Positions 30,112 through 42,599 of a DNA stretch of 64,000 bases are shown in pieces. The notes under the pieces were generated by a model that did no database searches, was not told where the DNA came from, and saw only the letters and a list, made by a program, of their open reading frames with translations. The DNA lies in the NCBI GenBank assembly GCA_010015675.1, contig ML976990.1, positions 1,092,519-1,156,518 of the forward strand, in the 5' to 3' direction. Made by a program: the position numbers and the translations under genes. This stretch comes from Byssothecium circinans (taxonomy: Eukaryota; Ascomycota; Dothideomycetes; Pleosporales; Massarinaceae). Numbering within the stretch: the first letter of the stretch is position 1; every line of letters begins with the position of its first letter.

Positions 30112-32314
30112 ATGTCATCCTTCAGTTCATCTACTTCTAAGTTGGAGCAAAAGCTGCCCTCCGATGGAAAAGATCCGCAACGAGAGCCGAGTTGTCGGCA
30201 CTGCTCCAATTTATCCAGTCACCTTCTGGATAAAAACGTCCACAAATCCTTCAATGCAGACGAAGACACCCCCGAACTCTCATTCCAACCTTACCAGAAC
30301 TTCAAAGAGACGAGCGACAGCGGTTGTAAATACTGTAGCCTCATCTGTAAAGCTGCTGAGGTTCAACCATTCCCAGCACTGGCTTCAGCAACTTCAATAC
30401 AAGTTACATTTCATCATGACCGCACGACTTTATGGCAAACTTTTATCAAGAGTGGTGGTCCTACTGGTCCTCGTAGGATGTTAACTCTCTGGGCATCACC
30501 GGGATCCGATCATCCGAAGGTTACAAGACACTTCCGAGAGCAACCCCACTATCAGAGTCTACCAGTTCAGAGGAAGTATTTGAATTCTTGCGCAGCCAGC
30601 TCTTCTTATGCGAGAAGAATCATAAAGAATGTCTGAAAACAAGTGAATCCAAAGCACCAAAGAGACTGTTAAATGTTGGATCACTTGATGGGAATATCCA
30701 ATTGCAGTTGTCTGATGCAAAGTCACGAAAGCGGTATGCTGCTCTGAGCTACTGCTGGGGAGGAAAGCAAACACTAAAACTTACAAAAGAGACGGAGCTC
30801 TCTTTTCAAGAGCCAATACGGTGGGAGGATATTCCCCCTTTACTCCAGGACGCTATCACCTTTTGTCGAAGGCTGGACATCCCTTTTCTCTGGATCGACG
30901 CGCTATGCATCCTCCAGGACCAAGGATGTAATAGTGAATGGGGCCAAGAGGCAGCACACATGGCCGATGTCTACCAAAATGCTACGGTGACCATATATGC
31001 AGCATGCTGCTCCAATCCGCAACAGAGCTTTTTGTCCCTTGAAGGATCGACCTTGAGGAAAGTTCACATTCTGGAGACCTGTGCGAAGACCGGAGAACCA
31101 AAAGTCGTTGCAAGAGTCTCCAGACTACGGGGCTTCCATACTAGTCAGCATCTTAAGCGCGTGCTTGACCCCCTGGAGAAACGAGCGTGGTATGTGCCTG
31201 TTGTATTCGCAGGCGAATAGCTTGTCCAAGAGAAGCTAACACCATGTAAAGGGCTTTCCAAGAATATGAAATGTCTCGTCGGCTTATCGCCTACACATCC
31301 AATGAAATTCAATGGCGCTGCCGGAATATCAGTACGTGTGAGCCCGGATGTATCGAAAGTCTCCCCAAGGCTTCCTTGAAATACAGGGATCCTATACCTC
31401 ATTTGGCCAGACGCCTGGAAGAGTCCTCGGTGATCAAAATCTTCGCGCAATGGCAAGTCATGATAGAGAAGTATACACTCACCAGCGTGTCCTTTTCCGA
31501 AGACAAGCTGGTTGCACTTGCAGGTCTTGCCTCAATCTACGGAATGCGACTTAACTCCAGATATCTGGCTGGTCTGTGGAAAGAAAACTTGGTCCTCGAT
31601 TTACTTTGGATTAGGGACAATGTTGTATACTGGACCAAGTCACAGCATAACTCGGATACCTATAGGGCGCCTAGCTTTTCATGGGCTTCGATTGATCGGC
31701 CAGTCAGATACATCCATATCAAGATTGACCATCAAGTCATAGAGTTTGAGAAGGAGGATTACAAAACTGTGAGCGAGGATTTATATGGCCAGATCAGCGG
31801 GGCGTTGTTACACATCAGAAGTCAGCTCATACCGGCTACTCTCATCCTGACAGGGAAGAAGCCCAACTATCAACGTAAGATAAAATTCGAAAGAGATATT
31901 TGGGCCCCCGGAAGATGGATCTCGAAACGACTTTTTTTGGATGACAGAAGTGTAACATCATCTGTTCCTCTCCAAGTCGAAGATGTACATGGGACCGTGA
32001 AAAAGCGTGCTAGTTGCCTCTGTGGGGCTTGTTGTACTTCTACATTGGAAGAAGGCCGTGTCTGGCTACTGAGATTAGCGAGCGGGGTGACTGGCTATAA
32101 ATCCAGGAGTGAAATGATGCTCATTGTAGTGCCGTCGCATTATGAGATGGACTGTTACGAACGGATTGGATTATTGGACGTCCGCACGGGCCAAATCCAA
32201 ATGCCGAAGGATGAAAGAAAAGAGATCGATAGCCACGAGGATGAAGCAGCACGGAGGGTCGACTTTTGGGATTACATTGAAGGGTTTCCATTTACTCGTA
32301 TAACTTTAATCTAA
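30112..32314 (+). CDS. HET-domain protein, frame break near its N-terminus
   Basis: A HET protein with a zinc-like N-terminal motif (CRHCSNL...SGCKYCSLICKA), the HET domain (RYAALSYCWGG, then FLWIDALCILQDQ, AAHMADVYQNATVTIYAA) and a C-terminal part (FSEDKLVALAGLASIYG, APSFSWASID). A 62-nt intron at 31190-31251 (GTATGT donor, GCTAAC branch) joins EKRAW to AFQEYEMSRRLI, the usual HET-family sequence. Upstream, the frame changes by one base between about 30477 and 30519: the first part (from 30112) reads LTLWASPG and the second reads GYKTLPRATPLSESTSSEEVFEF. Either one base was gained or lost, or an intron 30473-30519 (GTAGGA...CGAAG) is used, giving 697 residues. The intron would delete a segment that looks conserved, so a frameshift is at least as likely. 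Confidence 0.75.
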
Positions 32315-32326
32315 GGACGGAGTTTC

Positions 32327-33741
32327 CTATACCAATCCCATCCTCAACAGTTTATTCCCAAACTCTAGTAAATAATAGTCCGCATACACCAATCCGTGGT
32401 CCTTATACGGTTTATGAGCATGCTGATTGTTGTTCGCCGTCGCATGCCGCAGTATAGCATCAAAGCCGGACTCTTTCGCAACGATCTCCTGTGACTCGCC
32501 CTTATTCATAGCTGCCACCTCAGCAAAGTCCCGGTCCAGTGCCATATCGAGTGTCTCGCTGACGATATCCAGCGCGGCATCAAGAAAGCATGTGCTCGCC
32601 GACAGCTTCGCAACTGCGGCTGGGGGAAGAGACTCGAGTGCTTGATGGATGATCAAGAGACCATTTGCCGCTATCACACCAGCGCTCACGTCCCTAAGTG
32701 GATCTTTCTCATCTTCCTCCGGCGCATCAAAATCCCACGCCGGTACAAGCGGGTGATGCCACCTCTTCTTACTCTCCTCCAACCTCCCAAAGAAGTACTT
32801 TGCGCAACCAATCGCCGTCTCTAGATATATCAATTGCTTCGTCCAAGTATATGTCTGTGCAAAGCCCATGATCGCCCACGCCTGTCCGCGCGACCACGTC
32901 GATTCATCCGCATGCCCCTGGTTCGTCATTTTCGCTTTAGGCGTGCCAGTTTTGGGATCGAAGTTGACGAGGTGGTAAGAGGAGAAATTCCGACGAAGAA
33001 TCTCGTTTATAATGGAGTCGGCGTGTTGAGTTGCGATGGATACGAGGGACTGGTCGTTGAGCGTGTGGCCGACGAAGTAGAGGAGGTCGAGATCTACACA
33101 TCCTTAGTTTTTTCTTCCTTCGAGGCTCTTTCATAGGCAGGCTTACTGCACATGCTGTCTATGATAACAAGAAAGTTCTCGCTCATATCAGTGATTGAAT
33201 ACCGGTCATTGATCGCAACATCCCAACTCCTGATTGCCTTGACTGTAGGGTCATATCTTGTAGCCAGCGCATAAGCCGCCTTACACACACTTTCAAAGCT
33301 TTCCTTGTTACCAGTCAACTCATAGTCCTTCTGTAGCGCGGGCTGCACGATGAACCCCATATCATGTGTATCCGTCCTTTCACTCATCTGGTTGATCGCA
33401 ACACCCCAATGGCGTCCCTGCTTCAGTAGCTCATCTCTCAGCACGTCCAGGCGATTGTGGGTGCTGATCGACTTGGGAAAGCGAACAGTGCGTTCGAGGA
33501 GCGCATAAATGGAACCGGGGAAGAAACCGCAGGTCCAGAAGTCGGTCTCACGGTGCTCGTAACGTCCTGCATCTGGGCCGGTCTGAGGAACGGTGTGTGG
33601 GTATGTTGGGAGTGGTGCGGCTTCCTTGAAGCCTTTTTGAGCAACTTGGAGAATTTTGGCGAGGATGTTGGGGGCGTAAAGGGCACTGAGGTCGTGCCCT
33701 CGGACATCAAATTGGATGACCGACTCTGATCTGGCCGTCAT
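32327..33741 (-). CDS. Glycoside hydrolase family 88 (unsaturated glucuronyl hydrolase-like)
   Basis: Two exons: 33147-33741 and 32327-33093, with a 53-nt intron (GTAAGC donor, GTGTAG acceptor) joining SMC to LDLLYFVGHTL; 453 residues. The fold is an (alpha/alpha)6 barrel in GH88. Visible family blocks are ETDFWTCGFFPGSIYAL, RTDTHDMGFIVQPAL (the Asp of DMGF is the expected catalytic residue), DESTWSRGQAWAIMGFAQTY and YKDHGLVYADYYLLEFGNKLL. These enzymes remove unsaturated uronic acids released by polysaccharide lyases from pectin or glycosaminoglycans. No clear signal peptide, so it probably acts on imported oligosaccharides. It diverges from the GH5 gene at 34323 across a shared 581-bp region. 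Confidence 0.9.
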
Positions 33742-34322
33742 CTTGGGCTTGCTGATGCGTCTGCTGCGTCTTGTTCTCCCGTCGCAGCTCCTTGACTAAG
33801 ACTTGCGAAGAAAAATCCTCCTACAATGACATCAGACGCAGTACAAATGATTGAACAGCACACTATGCGATAGTCGGTATACACGTTGGAGCTTGGGGTA
33901 GCTCATGGTGGGGCACTGTCTTCGGGTGAATTGATAGCGAACGTTATGGCTAAATACAATCTTCCGCATTCAACTGCCGTTCTTAGAATCTGGCCCGCCG
34001 CCAAGTATTTATTGTTTCTTCAGTCTAATCCCTGTGTACTCGTGATAGTGTTGCATCGGCGACGCGTTCGTTGTAGAAGTCTATCCGCTGGAGGTATGTA
34101 CGTTCGTTCAACATGAACGTCATTCACACCGCTAGCTAGCTTGATCCAGCCTTGCCATTATCATGCGCATGAGTTTTGAACCGAGCCGGAAGATCTAGAG
34201 AAATGTTGGCAGCGTGCAGTCAATCTAGAGATCCATAGCATTGTTGTTGTATAAGAGAACCGGGCTCGTGGAACGCGGCAAGCATACTTTGGCGAACGCT
34301 TTGAACTCCAATTCTCATCACC
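33742..34322. promoter_or_regulatory. Shared divergent promoter, GH88 / GH5
   Basis: Both glycoside hydrolase genes start outwards from this 581-bp gap, suggesting joint regulation by plant-polymer signals. No clear binding site identified. Confidence 0.4.
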
Positions 34323-35671
34323 ATGCTGTTGAAGCACATTTTTGAATCCGTTCTTTTTGCCTCAATTGCATGCGCGCTTCCATCACTACAAGCAAAACGC
34401 GATGTTCCTCCTCTGCCCTTTTCGACGGAAGGAAGAGACATCCTCGATAGCGATGGCAACGTCTTCCATTACAAAGCCACCAATTGGCCTGGCCATCAAG
34501 AGATCATGATCCCAGAGGGTCTTCAGCATGCCTCTGTGGCGTCAATCGTTTCATGGATTCCAAAGTCTGGGCTCAACTCCGTACGGTTGACGTTCGCAAC
34601 TGAGATGATTGACGACATTTACAGCAACAGCGCGAACCAAACGCTCGAGAAGTCTGTCCTTAATGCGCTTGGTACGGATAACGGCACGGTCGTGCTGCAG
34701 CAGATCTTAGACAAGAACCCAGAGTTCACAAAGGAGACAACTAGGCTGCAGGTCTGGGATGCGGTGGCGAAGGAATTGGGCAATCAAGGCGTCATTATAC
34801 ACCTTGACAATCATGTATCAAAGGCGTTCTGGTGCTGCGGAGATAATGACGGGAACGGATGGTTCGGGGAAAAGTTCTTCAATGTGGAGAACTGGATTCG
34901 CGGGTGGAGCTATATTTCAGCCCATGTACGTTTTATCGAAGTTCCATCGTGAGAAGACGCTTACAAATATAGGCGAAAGAGAATTGGCCCACCTTCGCTT
35001 CCGTCGGACTGCGCAACGAGCTCCGCGCAGCCACTGTCTCCGAGCCGGTCGACTGGTACACTTGGTATGTGCATATGACAGCTGCCGCAAACGCAGTTCA
35101 CGAAGCCGCCCCTGACGCACTCATCTTCTTCTCTGGCCTTTCGTATGACACATACATCGACCCCATTCCACTTGGAAAGACACTGAAGGGTACTGATGGT
35201 ACCTCCACGGCCAACAAGACGGCCGTATTCGTCCCCTCAGACTTCCCCTGGTCCAACAAAATCGTCCTTGAAATCCATAAATACGACTTCGAAGCGACGC
35301 AAAACCCGTGCCCAACCTTCAAAGCCAACTGGTACAAGAAAGGCTTCCAAGCCGTCAACGCTTCCGATCCAGCTACAAAATATCTCTTCCCTATGATTAT
35401 CTCGGAATGGGGATTCATTCATAATGGGACGTACTGGAACCAGACGACGTATAATACGTGCTTGATTGAGATGGTGCGGGATTATCAAATTGGGTGGATG
35501 CAGTGGGAGATTTCTGGCAGCTTCTATCTTCAGACCAGACCTGGGAGGGTGCCAGAGACAATTCAAGGTTTGGAGGAGTTTTGGGGGTTGCTGAATTATA
35601 CGTGGGATGGAGTGAGAAGCCCAGTTACGGTTGAGAACAGCTTGAGTAAGATGATAGCAGCGCTGGACTGA
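34323..35671 (+). CDS. Secreted glycoside hydrolase family 5 (cellulase-like)
   Basis: Two exons: 34323-34925 and 34973-35671, with a 47-nt intron (GTACGT donor, AATATAG acceptor) joining SYISAH to AKENWPTFASVGLRNELRAA; 433 residues. A signal peptide of about 18-24 residues (MLLKHIFESVLFASIACALP) is followed by KR, a Kex2-like site. The GH5 fold is supported by GVIIHLDNHVSK, the acid/base Glu217 in GLRNELR (NEP is usual) and the nucleophile Glu346 in ISEWGF. WCCGDNDGNGWFGEKFFNVENWIRGW is typical of fungal GH5 cellulase-like proteins. It probably hydrolyses beta-linked glucans or mannans outside the cell. Several N-glycosylation sequons are present. Confidence 0.88.
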
Positions 35672-36578
35672 GTAAAAGAAAAATACCGAAGAAGTTGGAG
35701 ACCAACTGAATTGGATGAATGAAACTACCCACATCTAGCCAATCATCGCCACAATTCACATGGTGAATGGCAGGGCTCCATTCACTCACTTCGCGGGGTT
35801 TGATCAGGCTTCTGCTGTGTGTTCCGAGAGAAAACGGACATAGAGTGAGGAACAATCGCGCAAACTTGCCCACTGGCGAGCTTCGGGGGCTCGATAGATG
35901 TCGATTAATCATGATGGTTGTGGTGATGGTTGATGTTAGACGCGTCGCGTGCGCGAGTTTTGCCATAAGTTCTCTAGTTCAGACTAGTCTCTTTCGGAAT
36001 TAGTTCAGATGACTGTTCCTCCATAGATTAGGGCGTGCCAGTTCAACGCCCAAACACCACCTTCACATCTCTTCACATGTCTCTCGATGAAGATTGAGCA
36101 ACGATTATACATGTCGATCTTCCATGAGCTCGCTGCGCCTGATAGCTGCACGTCGATGAACCTCGCTCCTCGATATTAACCGGTTCTCTCGTACGATCTC
36201 GGATATCTAACCACCTATCGCCTCCTACCCGGCTGTCTTGAACTCGCCTCGCGATGTTACTTCCAGCTTCAACGTTGTCGATCAGCTTGGACGGGATTTT
36301 CCGCTATTGAAGGTTCCCCGCGCGGGGTATTGTTCGTGGAGAATCTACCCCTGGTCCTCTTCCCTAGCTGCATTCCACTCTTGGCGTCCTAGAGTGGAGA
36401 TGCACCGATGCCCGAGTGCAAGCGACATCTTGGTATATCATGTATCTTGATATTGACTGCAGACGAGCATGGAAGCTACATATTGAGTGGCCAGGGCTGC
36501 AGCCCCGCATCCACTGTTGCGGCATCGTCTTTTTTTTCATACCTTTGAACGAAATCAAAGACGACTACAGCGGGAGAA
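35672..36578. other. Intergenic: upstream region of the Dal5-type permease
   Basis: 907 bp without a convincing gene. It is the upstream and leader region of the transporter at 36579. Confidence 0.45.
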
Positions 36579-38470
36579 ATGGCGACAACAGGACCACGAG
36601 ATGAGACTACAGGCGTTGAGTCGGTCAACAACAATGTCATCGCGCCTGCAGATGCTCCGAAGCGCTCACCATGGAAAGCTTGGATGTATCTGTGGGAATG
36701 GTATCCGTCCCATTACCCAGCAGAGGAGCGGAAGCTGTTGCGCAAGATGGATGCGTGTTTGTTGACATTCTGCTCGTTCATGTGTGAGTTTGATTTCTTC
36801 TTAGAGCTTGCGGAAGCCTTTGACTGACTGGTGCAGTCTTTCTGAAGTGGCTCGACTCCAGCAACATCAACAACGCCTACTTCAGCGGTATGAAGGAGGA
36901 ACTTAACCTCCATGGAAACGAGTACTCATTTTTTGGTACATTCTACAACTGCGGCTACCTTGTCTTCCAAGTCCCTTCGCTACTCATTCTCTCTCGGCCC
37001 AGTCTTGCAAGATGGTACCTGCCGACCATGGAGGTGCTGTGGTCAATTGTCACATTCTGCCAGAGTCGGATGGGTAGTGCGAATGACATCTACGGTATGC
37101 GCTTCCTCCTAGGATTGCTAGAGACTCCGGTTGCTAGCGGAACAACATACGTGCTATGCAGCTGGTACCGACCGGAAGAGGTGTTCAAGAGGACGGGCGT
37201 GTGGTATGTCAGCAACAACATTGCCGTCATGTACGTATTTACCTAGCACATTGAGCTACCATTCCACGCTCGGTCAGAGTAGGCTAACAGCCCACAGGTT
37301 TGGTGGTTACCTGCAAGCCGCAGCCTACAAAAACTTGAACGGAGTCAGCGGCATGGCGGGCTGGAGGTGGCTCTTCATCATCGACGGCGTCATCTCCCTC
37401 CCGATTGCTTTTGCCGGTTACTTCATCTTCCCAGGCCTTCCATCGAGCAAGAAGCCATGGTGGTTGACCAAGCCTGAACATGAGCTGGCGCAGAAGAGGA
37501 TGCGCGACGTTGGTGTTGAACCAAGCTCAAAGCTGAATTGGAGCGTCATCAAGCGGACCCTGACGAGATGGGAGTTCTATCTTGGCGTCATTGCCTACAC
37601 TTTGTGAGTGCTGAATTCACCTCCGGTGTCATTGCTGTTCTGATATTGGCAGCTTCCTATCATCCTCGTATCCACATGGGCAAATGGCTATGTGGCTCAA
37701 GTACGTTGGCGGCTATTCTGTCCCGCAGATTAACGAAATCCCAACTGGGGCCCAAGGAGTGTCCGTCTTCGCGGCGTTGTTGGCCACCTCACTCTGCATG
37801 ATCTATCCGCTGTGGTCCATCTTTTCCATCGTGCAGATCATATACCTGTTTGCTAATATTTGCTTACTTGTATGGGCAATTCCTAAAACCCTGCACTGTA
37901 AGTTATCTAGGTCTATTTGGCGCTGTCTAAGGAGACTAAAGTGGCTGACGAGTTTGGATAGTCGCATCGTTCTATTTGCTCGGAGTATCCGCGGCTGTCA
38001 CGCCCATTCTCATGCCTTTCATCAACATGGCTATGCGTGATGACGCCGAAGCACGTGCAGTGACTGTGGGAGCTATGGTGAGTCGGCCAAGGAGCTGAAA
38101 AATGACATCTCTAACCTAATCCTAGCTAACGGCAGGTTGGGCTGTATTCTCCTTCTACCCAATTGCGGTTTTCCCTGCCATCGAAGGTATACCCACCTTA
38201 CCAACCTCAATGCCCACTGTACTGACTCCCGCAGGTCCTAAGTGGAGGAAAGGATACACGGTCAACATTGTTTTCGTCTTCTTCACCTGGTTTTTCTTCA
38301 TGGTCGCGCAGTATCTTTACAGACGTGACGAGAAGAGAAACAAGGGTCACGCCGCAACAATGCCTACTTCGGATGACGATGAGAGCTCTGTTGCTATTGA
38401 GGACAAGGCGGTTGGAGAGATTACCGAGCGCATCGAGCAAAGGGATGACAATAAGCGCTCACACGCTTAA
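36579..38470 (+). CDS. MFS anion:cation symporter, allantoate permease (Dal5) type
   Basis: Seven exons: 36579-36783, 36837-37230, 37298-37603, 37653-37897, 37962-38077, 38126-38186 and 38235-38470, giving 520 residues; every intron (48-67 nt) has GT-AG ends and phases agree. The sequence follows the Dal5/Tna1 family: [63 protein letters not shown], then [47 protein letters not shown] and [14 protein letters not shown]. Twelve helices are expected. These plasma-membrane symporters take up small organic anions such as allantoate, nicotinate, pantothenate or biotin precursors; the substrate here is not known. Confidence 0.9.
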
Positions 38471-39139
38471 GTGCAGAGTATAAACCTACCCGGTTGTACA
38501 TTCGGGTGGCGGGTAAGGTGTGGTTATTAACCTTGGTCCGAAGAGGCCTAGAGCCCTACAGTTGCTGCAATAAGCTAGCAGTGAAGGCGAATATACAAAA
38601 TCATCTGATTTGAAGTGTCTGCACCCCAACGCGTTGGCCCTCACCCCTTCCCTAATTCTCACCCCCAAAGCTATGAACGCAGAAGACTCGAATCCGCACC
38701 CTAGCACCCAAATGTAGACCATTGGTGTGGGCTCCTCCCCAAATGCTCCCCAAAGGCTGATCATTCTTTTTGGCGTCTTACGTATCTTTTGTTGTTGTAT
38801 CCATCCTTCCGTAGGGGCGTTATTCATCTCGAAGTGTGATCACTAGGCACCTCTCCAGGCCGACCCTGCTACAACACCATTCGAAAATATCCTTATTCAA
38901 CCACGAAAATGTCCATTGTGAAATAGGGTTGTGAGGGCTAGGCCGCACACATGCAACGCCTCTGTTGCCGTGGGACCCTTGGGCCCTGCGAGCGGCATAA
39001 GCGTACTTACATGCAATTAGAGTATGAAGCAACATCACATATTTTGTTAAAAGACAACGAGGAGTTGTTGCGCAGTTGTGATTGCCAGTTGACTACTAAC
39101 AAAACCACAGACAGGGGAAAGCGTTTGACTGAGGCCAAC
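38471..39139. other. Intergenic, convergent 3' regions
   Basis: 669 bp between the 3' ends of the permease and the carboxypeptidase. No gene or repeat recognised. Confidence 0.5.
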
Positions 39140-40525
39140 TCATCCCTCCCAGACATTATTCAGTAACCAAAGCTGGCCAGCCCACTGCTCTCTCACGACC
39201 GGCCATATCTGCTCTGGTGGTAACACGAAGCCGCCCTCACTCGCTTCCTGTGGGCTCAGTTCAAGCGTCCAAGAATGCGGTGCACCATACGTCCCATAGT
39301 GATGATCACGCGAATTACCGGTGGAGAAGTACAGAATCTGGCATCCTGGTCCGAACTCATAGTCGCTTCCTCTCGTGCTAGCAGCTTCAATCGCCCTGGC
39401 CGTTCCGCCAGCGACTTCTAACATGCGAGGTAGTGACTCAGGCAAAGGATCGCACGTATACCCATAAGGCGTGAGCACGAGTTGGCCGTAGCTGTGGAAG
39501 TCGATAAATGACCTGATCCCAAATTCTGTTTTCCCCAGACGTGCAGACAGGCTGTCTAAAGCTTGGTTCTCCAGCGTGTCGCCGGGAGCGAGGCCACGGA
39601 AAGTTTCACCACACGGGTTGGGTGTTGATCCCCCCTCCGGTGGCTCTGCATCCCATTGAAATTTCCAGTTGCGGTTTCCGTCCGTGCCAATGCAGGTAGT
39701 GTTGGCTGTTGGGCGTGGCTGGCGATTCTTGCGCCAGAGACGATTTGTGGTTTGAGTATAGACGAAACCTGGCCAGCGTCAGTATTTCATCTCCTCGGAC
39801 TGGAAGGATAGCAGCTTACCATCTGGATTATGGAAGGGTACAAGATAGAAGTCATAGTAGTCCAAGAAAGCTGTCGCATTCGCATTTCCGGTCTTGTATC
39901 CATCAATGAGCTGGTAGGCCAAATACTCAATCACCATCGTACTAATCCACTCGCGCGCATGGACGGTCGCATGCCATAAAATCACAGGTTTATCTGTAGA
40001 TCCTCCCTTCGCACTGCGATCCTCTACTTGCTTCCCATGGAGGTGATAGGCCCAGATTGTGCGGTTCTCGAAGCTCTTGCCGATCGAAAACTTCTCCGAA
40101 TTCTCAGGGAAAGCAGCGACGAGATCGTCCCAATATTGTAGATGGTCGGCGTACGCATGGTAGGTGTCAAACCAAGAGAGGTCGGGAAGCGCTCCAGGCT
40201 CGCGGAGCTCGCGCTTGTACAGTGATGGTTTGTCCGCATCGCGGATCGCTTTGCCTAGATCCTCATTGACTAGGCGCGCGTTTAGCCCAAGATCGAGGAA
40301 GCTGTCGACTTCGTCGCGTGGGATTACAACGGAGAGGGTGTTGCGAATTGTTTGGGTGGGATAGTTGTCGAAGCGTCGTGTTAGCTCTCGAGCTTCCTGG
40401 GCGGAGGAGGGCGTGATGCTGAAGACGTGGTGACCATCATAGCTCACTACTTCGCCCGTCGGAGCGATTTGTAGCGGAGAGCATGCCACAAAGGGCGCTA
40501 GGAAAGCAAATATGCGAAGCCTCAT
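39140..40525 (-). CDS. Secreted zinc carboxypeptidase, M14 family
   Basis: Two exons: 39820-40525 and 39140-39768, with a 51-nt intron (GTAAGC donor, GGCCAG acceptor) joining PFHNPD to GFVYTQTTNRLWRKNRQ; 444 residues. A signal peptide (MRLRIFAFLAPFVACS) and a propeptide of about 90 residues precede the catalytic domain (from about residue 115, SWFDTYHAYADHLQYWDDL). Zinc ligands are His189 and Glu192 in HAREW and the His of DFHSYGQ; TDGNRNWKFQWD carries the substrate Asn-Arg pair, and WTLELSP the catalytic Glu. It removes C-terminal residues from peptides outside the cell. Prepro layout and length are normal for fungal carboxypeptidase A-like enzymes. Confidence 0.92.
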
Positions 40526-41013
40526 TGTAGCTTGGACAAGACTTGAGGATGCAGGTTCTGCAATGGCCGACCTGAATCATTGCTGTACTGAGGGGCCTAC
40601 TCCTTCTATACCTTGACCTCAGCCTTCCACAATCTCCCAATTGGCAGATTGATACCTTAACATTGTACGCTACTTTCCAACGAAGACATTGACGAGGGGT
40701 AGATGCGCAGTTATCGTGCTTTGAACCTTGGCAACGACGCCAAATGAGGAAGCTCGAGATGCTCTATTGCTTGGCTTTCAGCAGGGAGATGTGGTGACTA
40801 GGTGCTTTTAGTGATTTTCATCCGCGGAATGCACATAATGAATATCACGCGAGAAATGGAGGAGATGTTGTGAGTATCGTGAGTAGTTTTGTCATTCAAA
40901 TTGCAAACCGAGTTGTGGTGATGTCATCATGCATGACTAATCACTTCAAATGTTCTTCCACCCATTGCCGCATCACTTTCGTCTCCTTGACCATCGTCCA
41001 TTTGAGCATCCCA
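40526..41013. other. Intergenic: carboxypeptidase promoter, amine oxidase 3' end
   Basis: 488 bp, nothing specific seen. Confidence 0.4.
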
Positions 41014-42599
41014 TTACTCGTTCTCAGCCGCCTGTTCAGCCATCTCATATGATGCTAAAATGCGCTCTGCCACTCTTTCCCCACTCACGTACGCTCCCGT
41101 AACCGTCCCAAGCATCTCAAACGGCGCAACCGCCTCTCCCGCAAAGTGAATCCTCCGCTCTGGCAACCCAGCACGGTATACTTTAATGTCCTTATCAGCG
41201 TGCTCTAGACCAGTTTGATAATTAGAATACGATCCGTAGCCTGCCCATTTATCGTTTTGCCACTGCGAGCACTCGAAGCCGCATGGCCTGCACTCTTCAG
41301 ATCGCTCGTCGTAGTTCGCAAGCTTGGAGTAGTATGGTTTGAAGAAAGAGTCCAAGACGTCGTAGTAATCTTTTGACTCCGGATCGAGCTGATGAACTCG
41401 AGTCGTTACAGCTTTTGAACAGTCACCGTAAATGGAGAAGCGCAAGGTTGGAGTACTGAATGGACGAGGCAAACCAGCATGCGGCATGACTTCCTGGTTC
41501 CATGCTGACGGGTTCTTGTCTGGTGAAAAGCTCGGGCTAATGAAGAGAGTTTCGCAGGAGTTGGACCCGTCTGGTGTATGCCACCAGGCGGTTGGGAAGG
41601 TGACAAAGACTCTTTCGAGGTGGCCCCACCCTATGTTGCCAATTGCTTCGGACAGGTTTTGAGGAAGAGGTGGATGGAAAATGTGTCGGTTGAGTTTGAG
41701 CCAGCCGAGTGGACACGTAACGACAACTTCGTCAAAGGCCACTGATGTGCCGTTGGCTAGGCCGACCGTAACGTGATCGTCTTCATATGCGATGGAGGTG
41801 ACTTCGGTGTTAAGGTGAAGAGTTGCGCCCACCAGACCTTTCTTTTTCACCGCGTCCATGATTTTCTTGTAAGTACTCGCAACGAAAAGGCTGTCTTCTT
41901 CGATCACGCTTTCCAACCAGAAGAACTTGAAGCTTTGTCGTTCGATCTCAGTCCCAGTCATCGCCCCCCACATCTTCATATGGTCTAGAAGATTCCTTTT
42001 CTTTTCGCTCGAGTAGTTGCCAGCCTCCACTTTCTCTTTCACAAAGTCCCACAGGCTCTTCTCCATGACAATTTGCTTCGAGTGCGCCACACTCTCCTTA
42101 AAACCCTCCCCAAGCATCCGCCACACCTCATCCACCTGCGTTTTCGCGACTTTCAAATCTAGACGCTCGCCATTGCGGTCGAAGATGAAGGGTACGTCTC
42201 CCACATTGCATGTCGTGCTACCAGTATCCTTCGCGAGCTGGGTGAGTGGGTTGTCGCCGGAACCGTGGATCCAGCTGGGTCCCCTGTGGGAGATGAGCAA
42301 AGATAGCGCGGTGAATGTGAATGCAATCTAAGGGTGTGACAGGATCGTTGATGCCTTCTTTTCAGAAAACGATCAAGATGCTGTATTCCTTTTCCGCGCG
42401 AGAGGGTGACGGCTTACAGATCTACTAGGTGACCAAGCCTCCCACTCTGATGTACTCGACCACCTGTACGATCACGTGCCTCGTAGATGGTTACCTTGAC
42501 CCCACTGTTCTGTTGTAAGAGCCGTTCGGAGCACTTAAGGCCGCTTACGCCTGCGCCTACCACACACACATGGGGAGGGGTCATATTGTCAGCGCTCAT
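41014..42599 (-). CDS. FAD-dependent amine oxidase (polyamine oxidase-like)
   Basis: Two exons: 42418-42599 and 41014-42283, with a 134-nt intron (GTAAGC donor, CCACAG acceptor) joining HLVDL to GPSWIHGSGDNPL; 483 residues. The dinucleotide motif GAGVSGL starts at about residue 15, followed by YEARDRTGGRVH, the classic flavin-amine-oxidase start. GPSWIHG, DEVVVTCPLGWLK and the C-terminal FAD block IHFAGEAVAPFEMLGTVTGAYVSGERVAERIL complete the family pattern. It would oxidise a secondary amine (for example a polyamine) and release H2O2. No signal peptide or C-terminal peroxisomal signal is clear (it ends AAENE). The ATG at 42597 is preferred to the longer frame because MSADNM leads straight into the Rossmann strand. 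Confidence 0.88.
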
